From: Chaetoderma sp. LZ-2023a
Lineage: Eukaryota; Mollusca; Caudofoveata; Chaetodermatida; Chaetodermatidae
Length of the DNA: 64,000 bases
Assembly: GCA_034401795.1 (NCBI GenBank)
Contig: CM067360.1
Coordinates: 52,252,358 to 52,316,357, forward strand
Direction: 5' to 3'
Shown here: positions 57,013 to 64,000 of the stretch, one piece after another
Numbering within the stretch: position 1 is the stretch's first letter
How the letters are laid out: every line of letters begins with the position of its first letter
Position numbers and translations under genes: made by a program
The notes under the pieces: model-generated
What the model saw: the letters and a program-made list of their open reading frames with translations, nothing else
What the model was told of the DNA's origin: nothing
Databases searched by the model: none

Positions 57013-58460
57013 TTTTCCATGCACCCTCCGGTCGTGCCATGTCTTTTGCCGCCAGTGTGCAGTGGATAAAGTTTCTCTCACTAACTCATGGGCCTGTTCT
57101 ATCCGCTGCTGCAAGAGTTCAACATAGAGAGATGGTGAATTTTTCTCCCCTGGTATCCGAGGCATAGTCAGGTCCAGGGGTAAGGCAAATTCACGGCCTA
57201 ACATTAACCGAGCAGGGGTGTAACCCGTGCTGGAATGTACTGAAGTGCGGTAAGATATGAGTACATATGGGAGCCATAGATTCCAATTTCTACAATCAAG
57301 GCGTGTTTCTTTTGTAAGCATCTCCGCGAGAGTTCAATTGAATCTCTCCAACATCCCGTCACTTACGGCGTGATACGGACTCGTCCTTGTTTTGACGATA
57401 TGCAACAATGTGCAGAGCTCTGATATGAGCTGGCTCTCAAAATTACATCCTTGATCAGAGTGTAACTCATAAGGCATACCAAACCGGCAGAATATATTGC
57501 TTGCCAAGACCTCAGCTACGGTGGATGCCTCTTGGTCCGGCAAAGCAAATGCTTCTACGCACTTCGTGAAATAGTCTTGTAATACGAGGATGTATTTATT
57601 TCCATCATCCATCGTATTCATTGGTCCGAGCACGTGAATAGCCACTCGCTCCAACGGTGCACCAACAATCTTAATTTGGGAGGGTGCGATGTGGTGCTGG
57701 CCAACAGCGCATCTTTGGCATGGGATACATTTGGCATCCCATGCCTTGACACTATTGCGAATCCAGATCCAGTGGAATCTTGATTTGATACGGGCAACAG
57801 TCCTTTCCACGGCCAGATGCGCGGCATTATCATGTAGTTGTTTTAATATGAGGTTACGATAACTTTCCCGGATTACCAGGCGGTTATTAATGTAAAGAAC
57901 ATTATTTGTAAATGACAATCTTCGAACCGTTGGTAATAATATTTAGCCGTGGTGGAAAGCGGTGTTACTGATTCCTTGGGAGGACGTACCCCCTCCTCGA
58001 TCCACGCATATAAATTTCGTGTCTGCACATCTGGTGTTTGGTCGTGTGCGATTTTTTCCGGATTCCACTCTGCACACCTCAACTCGGGGAACTCCGGAGA
58101 TTGCTGTGTTGACTGTGTCACGGTGGCGGCCTCTTCATGTTCTGCCTCCATACCAACTCTACTGAGGGCATCGGCATTCCCGTGCAATTTGCCGGGACGG
58201 TGAATGACGTTAAAGTTATAGGCCTTCCGGGATTCCGGGTTTTTAAGGTTTCTGAGCCAGCGTAATGAGGCATGGTCTGTACATAATGTGAAGGGGCAGC
58301 TGTACAGAAAGTGCGTGTAGTACTTGACGAAATGTTCCACCACAAGTAGTTCTCTTTCGTGGCTGCGTATCTTCTCTCCGTTTAATTTAGAGTACTCGAA
58401 CCATAACCCAATACCTGCTCTATTCCATCTTCTATGACCTGAGATAGATTACACAGTACC
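57013..58460 (-). pseudogene. P copy N RNase H end and integrase
   Basis: 58460-58382: VIEDGIEQVLGYGSSTLN (RNase H). 58343-57873: SCPFTLCTDHASLRWLRN and GKLHGNADALSRVG. 57918-57334: integrase zinc-binding LHDNAAHLAVERT and CIPCQRC, first Asp region VLGPMNTMDDGN, second Asp HSDQGCNFES, and the Glu in DGMLERFN, ended by a stop. 57321-57013 holds the C-terminal part (TGYTPARLMLGREFALPLD). Stops and frameshifts are fewer than in G1. The gene is truncated before the GPY/F domain. Confidence 0.85.
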
Positions 58461-59341
58461 GGGCGGACACAGTATCGGGCGCCACTTAAGGGCATTTTGG
58501 CAAGGGGCCATAGCCCCTCATAGACCGTACCATGGAGGCAATGCCCGCTAGATGCATCACAGTTAAGGCCCCCGCGTAGATCGTTCTTTGACGTCATTTT
58601 AGCTGAGAGGCCCTGCACAGATCGTACTAGATAGGCGATCCACCCCATGGGTACTTGGGCCCCAGACTGCTCCACCTGCCCGGCAAGTGACAGGTTACAC
58701 CGTCAAACACACAAACCCTCCTGCTTCTCAACGAATCACTTTTCATGACGTCTGATCACAGGAGGCATGACTTGCAATACGAGCGCTTGCCATGGCCTAA
58801 CTGTAAATTGAGCCGTCTTGACCACTCATAACCAGAAACGGGTTGATGAACTGTCATGATCAAGATGACCGGCCAGTGACCCAGTTGTAGCGATCACCAT
58901 CTGAGCTCATGCTCAGGTGCAACCGACGGTCTGATCCGTACCTATCTGCCAATAGAATACAAACTTTGACCATTTTCCCCGGCCTTGCCTGCAGGCCATC
59001 TCTAGCAAACACAGCAACCTTCTAGTCTGCTAGAGATGTGTTGGGTGTGGACTATCATCCACTTACCACGCATGCCCACTTACTGAGACAGGATTAACCA
59101 AAGTCTCAGCAGCCCGAACATTGCGCCGACTAGATGGTACCACAGTAGGATGTTAATTCATCCTTTGTAGACACGGAGGCCTTCAGTATCTCCCCTGCAC
59201 TATATACCACCTTGTTTTTACGCGTCCCCTGACCCTCGCAGGCCCACTGCCACCTGTTCCCGGAACCCCTTCGAGGAGCCTATCCCTCTAGGTCTCGGGT
59301 GGTGGTGGTATTTGGGAGACTGACGAGAACGCTAATGCTGG
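58461..59341. other. Unmatched block inside copy N
   Basis: About 880 bp between gag and RNase H where copy M has gag C-terminus, protease and RT. I could not match it to copy M and it holds no recognisable gene. It may be an insertion combined with a deletion. Confidence 0.45.
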
Positions 59342-60412
59342 TTATCGTGCGGGTCGTGGTGGTGTTGGTGTTTCCCGTCGATGCCGATGCCGAGGAGCGA
59401 GAACGTGCGTACTCCAATCCAGTGAGGTTCGCCCCATTATAGACTCATAAAGCGGCATGGGTCTATGGACGGGAGGCGGAATATTGTGAAGATTGCGAGG
59501 ACGTTCTTCACGTGTTGAAGACTGATATTCCTCATATGGTGGTGCTGCAGTCGGCTGACGGTCGTGATGTGTGGCATGACCGATGAAAAAGTGGTGCCGA
59601 TTCCTCCCGATGATGCCATGGAGTTCCCCTAGAATAGGAGGATATATTTGATATGGTGACGGCACGGGAGGTTGTCTAGCATATGGATTATTACCCTGCC
59701 ATACAGTTTCCGTAGATGACATGGGTGAACGATAGTGGTCTGAAGGATAATAGGTATGCTCGTAATCGGGTCTTTGTCATGATCGTCCACGATCCGGCCC
59801 TGATGGAGTTGGCCTATCACGGATGTCCGATAGAGTTCAAAATTCTGTTCCCACCTGTGAGGCATTCCGGAAGGTCCCCTCACTGATGAGCAAAAACAGG
59901 TGGTATTGCGGGGTTTTTGATCCCGCGTGTTGTGAATTTCTGGCATAGTCGGTGAACATTCAAGCATGGTGCCCATCGTATCATGCTACCTCTTGATCGA
60001 GGGAGTCATCGCTGAATGGGGAAAGTACACTGAGCTCGCTATATGGAGTGGGCGTGAGTTTGCTGCAGGTTCTTGTTGTTCTTCGAGCCCCACATCGGCC
60101 ACCACTTGTAGCTCGCAGGGTAGTGTCAGGCCGTTCCGGTGTCTGGTGTCGACTCGCCGCATTGCATGTGCACGATGAGTGATGACGCTGGTTAGCTTCT
60201 GGTCTCGGGGTTATAGATCTTGTTCGATACTGCCCTATGGGTAACAAAGACCGGTTCCTAAGGCCAGTGGAACTCAATCGTTCCGGTGGTGCCATGCGAC
60301 CATTGTCACGAACATTAAACACAACAGTCTCATCCCCAGAGTTTGTGTCACCAGTATGCCTGTCCATAGCAATTTCGCGATCTATGGACTTACAATATTT
60401 GATCAGTGACAT
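59342..60412 (-). pseudogene. P copy N gag N-terminal region
   Basis: 60412-59984 starts near EIAMDRHTGDTNSGDE and runs VFNVRDNGRMAPPERLS, ITPRPEANQRHHSSCTC, SPFSDDSLDQEVA. A stop and frameshift lead to 59976-59629 and 59722-59342 (MSSTETVWQGNNPYAR, Pro/His-rich). The DNA of 59722-59400 aligns with 43150-43400 of copy M. The capsid-type domain and zinc knuckles are absent. Confidence 0.7.
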
Positions 60413-63400
60413 ACAAATTAAGTCTATACAATAGTTTTACCTAAACAGACTGTCAATTATACTAGATAAAATGAGCATACAATAATACAAGACATAGAGA
60501 CAGCCTGATGAACTTTTAAATGCGGGACTCCTGGAGGTACCACACAGACTCGCAGGTCCGCAGAGGTATCCCCGCAAGGGAGGCTCCCGTGGACGAGATC
60601 ACTAATTAACTTAATATAAGCTATTATACCTCTAAGCTGAAAGGAAAGAGAATCATCTTTTATAGTGTCGAAAAGCTATGTGCCTCACGTGGGCACTACT
60701 CCTGGTCCTCGTTTTGGCTGAGAAGTAGTAGCCTCACGCGGGCCATTATCACGGAATCCTTTCAAGAGGCAAGTGCCCCGCGCGGGCCTCCATCACAGGA
60801 AATCGCCATCGCTTAAAGCGGGAGAAGAGCATTGGCCAAAAAGCGCCTACTCTAATATTCAACCAAAATACTATAAAGAAAAGAACATACCTAGTGAAAT
60901 TAAGATTTATACGGTTGCGTGCTGTTTTACGTGAAGACAGGACGAGCGATTCCCAAGGGATTCCCGTACAATCATCTTATGCAATTTCAAGTATGCTGAA
61001 TTAGTAGTTGCCGCTTTTATTTATGCTGGCCTTCTTCTATGCCTAACCTAACATTTAGTTTTTAGAGACAAGAACTATTTTAGGCCGCAATTGGCGGGCG
61101 CCTACCTAGCTTTAGATATGGCTGTCATTGAGAACGGATGTCCTAAGACATCAATACTGGAGACGGCGTGCATACATGTTATTTCGCAAGATCCCCGAGC
61201 TGGGTGAGAATCCGGACATCTTGCTCCATAACCACATAAATCGTCACAGGACATTGGTTACTTTTCACAAAAGCAAGTTTTAGGCAACTGCTTCATCATT
61301 ACTGTGGGGGTAAGAGAGACGAATACCCACCATGAATGCCCTTCCCGTGAGTGCGTGGCAGATCCTAACATCATGCTCAGACATTCTTACAGAATTCGGT
61401 GGGGATGCGCATCTCGCCCGTCACCAGGTCCTATGGAGCTAACCTTTTAACTTGATGTTAGATTTAAACGCAAGTTGCCCAGTTATGCACTGCGTGTGGG
61501 TGAATTGTTTAGCAGATGAAAAAGAACCTAATAATTAAAATATATTTTCGCAGTGCTTCCTACATTGGCAAGGAAAACTAACTACCAGGTATCCGAAGAT
61601 ACACGGGAAATGTATGTGACACCACACCCTGGCCATTACCGTTCGGAAACCCCAATAGTTTCCCAGGGTCGGATCAGTCAATGGTGCGGATAGGGACATC
61701 CAAACAATTAAGAAGCCATACGGCTTAGTGGAACATGACGAGAGACAATAACTTATAAATATGAGGCCCAATAGGTATGTTGGCCAATTTTACACAACCT
61801 TGCCGGAGTGCGTCTCTTGACGAAGAAATTGTCTCTAATCGTATTAAACCTATCCTATCGCACTGAATAGAAAGGTTTTTTAGTCGGTAGCATGCCGGGC
61901 TAAACAGAGTTATAGCACGGACAGCGACCTCAGTGAAAAATTGTTGGTAGCGGGAGAACGTGATGCATATATAAATGTTGTCGTATAGTGTTTCCTACGT
62001 GCACTGCAGTCCCACGTTTTCTACAAATAAACAAAACATATGAACGGATGGCTGCTCGCCATATATAAAACTAACCAATACAAGTAATACAATGTGAAAT
62101 GATTAGAATAATACATATAGTACAGGTTGTTGAACCTACTACGGTGCAGTTAGTAAAAACGCCTTACAGTAAAATAAGAATAACTATAAACAGATAAGGA
62201 AATTATAACTAACGGTCCTAAAACCGTTGCGGTTCCTTTTAGGCATCAGGACCGTTTACAGAGACAAAGTATAATAACTACAAATGTAACTAACGGAATA
62301 ATTAAGATGTTAAGTATAGTTACTTGAATAGTCGGTGGCCATTCTTAATGACGGGCTATCGTGTTACTGAAATTGATAAGTCATCATTGGTGTGACGTGA
62401 GTTGACGCATTCTCTGGAAGCTGGAAAGTTCCCGCACGCCGGTTCCCGCAAACAGGATTCCTGTATGCAGTCCAGGACGGGAGCGGATCGAACACAGGAC
62501 GGTAATCACAATATAAGAATGTCTAACGAGCAGTTAGTAAGTGATACAATAGTATTACTGCTAGGAAGAAAGTTCCCGTACACCGATGGTACAGATGGAA
62601 TTTAAGAACAACCCGTTTATGAGCGGGGGTTGTCGAATTCGGATGAAGATACATAACTAAGCTTATGGTGCGGGCTACGTCAGTTAGCTCTTAAGACGTA
62701 CCGAGCACAGTTTACTTGCTGCTGTCAAAAAGTTTAAGTAAACCTGCACGACATCAGTGCTGGGGAGGTTGAATAAGCACTTTTTGGCGTGGCCAGCAGA
62801 TCCGGCGAGTCATCCACCAAAGAACATCTCTGCCTCTACATCTGCCTCTACATCTGTAGAATCACATATTCAGGCCAGGAAAGGCCTCACCGCAAGTTTG
62901 TGTTCCGAGTTATTTCTTGATTTAGTCGTGAACAATATTCAAACGCTCCAAAAATGCTCCCGAACTATCGGGAGATACAAAATTGCTTTAGGTGCGGTGG
63001 GTTGGGTTGCTGATGTTGGCTACGGGAGAGAAACTGACGGAGACAGAAGTAATATGCTTAATGCCTGTCTCGCTGATAGTAGCTGATACAGATCCAACCT
63101 ATTCGGCACCTGGCCGCGGATGCTCTCGAGTCCTGGATTTCATCTCCTTTTATACTACTCGTGACGTCATAGGTGCAGGCTTCAACCAATCATCGGTCGA
63201 GCAATAGCCAATCAGCGCGTAGCTAATATTGACGCAGCCGAATGTTCTAGAACATTCTAGAATTTCTGCGTATACGTGGTTACGACGTCACGGCAATATT
63301 TTGATAATAATCAAAGGGGTTTCCCGTGGATAACTCAGCCATCTTAACCGATTTTGAAATGGTTTACAGATGCGGAGAGCCCGTCGAATTCTAGTCTTGA

Positions 63401-63690
63401 TTCATGCCAGATTCGACGAGAACAAGCAACTATAAATAATTACAATGTACCTACTCGGTACACTAAAAGCGCCATCCTATCTTGGTCATGAAATACGCGC
63501 TCTGTCAAAACACGCTTTAACAAACTTAGTCGATTTTTTACGACGCGATCTCTCCCATAGGTATATATACGCTTATAGCTCTACCCAGGGGGCGTGTTCA
63601 GGGAACGAATCCAGGATGGGCGGCGCGTACCCAGCTTAGCTGGTACGGCTGGCACCTGACCGGTCGATCCGAACTACATAAGCTTATGTA
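60412..63690 (-). repeat. P-family LTR/leader region of copy N (T, C and B blocks)
   Basis: Inverse of 51090-56690 once the mariner and LINE insertions are removed. It provides the empty sites for the mariner (about 62185), the LINE fragment (about 62045) and the Polinton end (62517). At least 3.3 kb long. Homology to the other copies is lost at about 63679. Confidence 0.85.
63240..63262 (-). promoter_or_regulatory. Heat-shock element, five perfect units (copy N)
   Basis: The same GAA-TG-TTC-TA-GAA-CA-TTC-TA-GAA run as at 36185. Flanking CCAAT (63187, 63209) and TGACGTCA (about 63162-63169) are also kept, with the TATA-type sequence on the minus strand at about 63149-63155. Confidence 0.7.
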
Positions 63691-64000
63691 CGCTATAGCC
63701 TTTGGTCTATCTAATTGCACTAGTGGAATTCTATAGGTCTAAGTCTTGGTATATGATGGTCTCATTCCCTATGGATTAAAGTAGTTTTTTTCGGGTTGTG
63801 GGATGAACTAGAGGGACCAGAACCATAGTACTACCGTTACAACCACAATACCGAATCCAGTTTTCACAACCATAAAAGCTGTGTTGATTCATGCAACGTT
63901 CAATTTTCTTCGGATTTGCTTTAGATTTTGTCTCAGAATAAGAGCAAAGATTAGAAATCCTAGTTCATTCACGTACACGCAAACACACACGTACGCATAC
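63691..64000. other. Right end of window, non-coding
   Basis: No match to the P family or to other parts of the window is seen. It ends in a CA/CG-rich microsatellite-like tract (about 63972-64000) that runs out of the window. Confidence 0.5.

Larger units (their letters stand above)
51090..63679. repeat. Large inverted repeat 2 (arms 51090-57008 and 60110-63679)
   Basis: Arms are about 3.5 kb once the mariner and LINE insertions in the left arm are removed. The spacer is the decayed gag-pol of copy N. This structure shares the 51090-52213 block with inverted repeat 1. Confidence 0.82.
57009..63690 (-). mobile_element. Ty3/gypsy family P, copy N
   Basis: Minus-strand copy. The 5' LTR/leader is at 63690-60412, gag N-terminus at 60412-59342, an unmatched block at 59341-58461, then RNase H and integrase from about 58460 to 57013. 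Gag C-terminus, protease and RT are missing. The 3' end is cut inside the integrase C-terminus at about 57013, where it abuts the plus-strand gag start. The outer end loses homology at about 63679. Confidence 0.78.

Noticed and set aside
56684-60412. Copy N considered as a DIRS-type element because of its inverted terminal blocks
   Set aside because: The pol carries a DDE integrase with HHCC zinc finger and Ty3/gypsy RNase H, and no tyrosine recombinase is seen. The inverted arrangement is better explained by rearranged LTR elements.
60500-60580. CTGATGA near 60506 considered as a hammerhead ribozyme core
   Set aside because: No GAAA partner or stem II in the expected positions.

Overview
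This window reads as intergenic DNA from an animal, most likely a marine invertebrate. The evidence is the composition: Harbinger, Tc1/mariner, Polinton, several non-LTR and Ty3/gypsy elements, a spliceosomal intron with GT-AG ends, and long AAT, GTT and TGCG microsatellites. I find no host housekeeping gene, rRNA, tRNA or CRISPR array. Almost every long reading frame belongs to a transposable element, and most are broken by stops and frameshifts. The species cannot be named from what is visible.

Layout, left half. 1-4660: a minus-strand non-LTR element (family A, copy 1) split by a nearly complete Harbinger transposon (666-4334; 26-bp TIRs, CTG target duplication). The Harbinger carries a transposase with one in-frame stop and a two-exon Myb/SANT partner gene. 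4747-6060: AAT microsatellites. 6362-8512: a second copy of LINE family A. 8513-11584: non-coding with microsatellites. 11585-14325: a broken CR1/L2-like LINE with a 2A-like peptide ahead of its endonuclease. 14303-22425: a 5'-truncated Ty3/gypsy element with gag zinc knuckles, protease, RT, RNase H, integrase and a third, envelope-like gene of the baculovirus F/errantivirus type, followed by a probable 3' LTR. 23215-24236: a broken copy of an orphan 'GCDTT' protein family. 24624-25008: a pure TGCG microsatellite.

Layout, right half. About 27240-35473: a truncated, rearranged Polinton/Maverick with integrase on + and protein-primed DNA polymerase B on -. Its right end falls exactly at 35473/35474. 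35474-63690: a nest of one Ty3/gypsy family, called P here. Copy L is a minus-strand 3' remnant (35474-41645). Copy M is + with full gag-pol (41800-48718). Copy N is minus with broken gag-pol (57013-60412). They are arranged so that the DNA forms two very large, overlapping inverted-repeat structures. Between M and N lies a long LTR-type region that has been hit by an intact Tc1/mariner (52560-54220) and a truncated LINE with RNase H (54370-55097). A zinc-finger-bearing insertion of about 2.7 kb (37022-39715) interrupts copy L.

Because the long P repeats are present in several copies, they act as each other's 'empty sites'. This gives sequence-level proof of the boundaries of the mariner, the LINE fragment, the zinc-finger insertion and the Polinton end. 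The most interesting signal is the promoter in the P-family LTR. All three copies keep five perfectly alternating heat-shock units (GAA/TTC every 5 bp). The segment also holds CRE (TGACGTCA) sites, inverted CCAAT boxes and a TATA box, all pointing toward gag. This looks like a stress-inducible retrotransposon.
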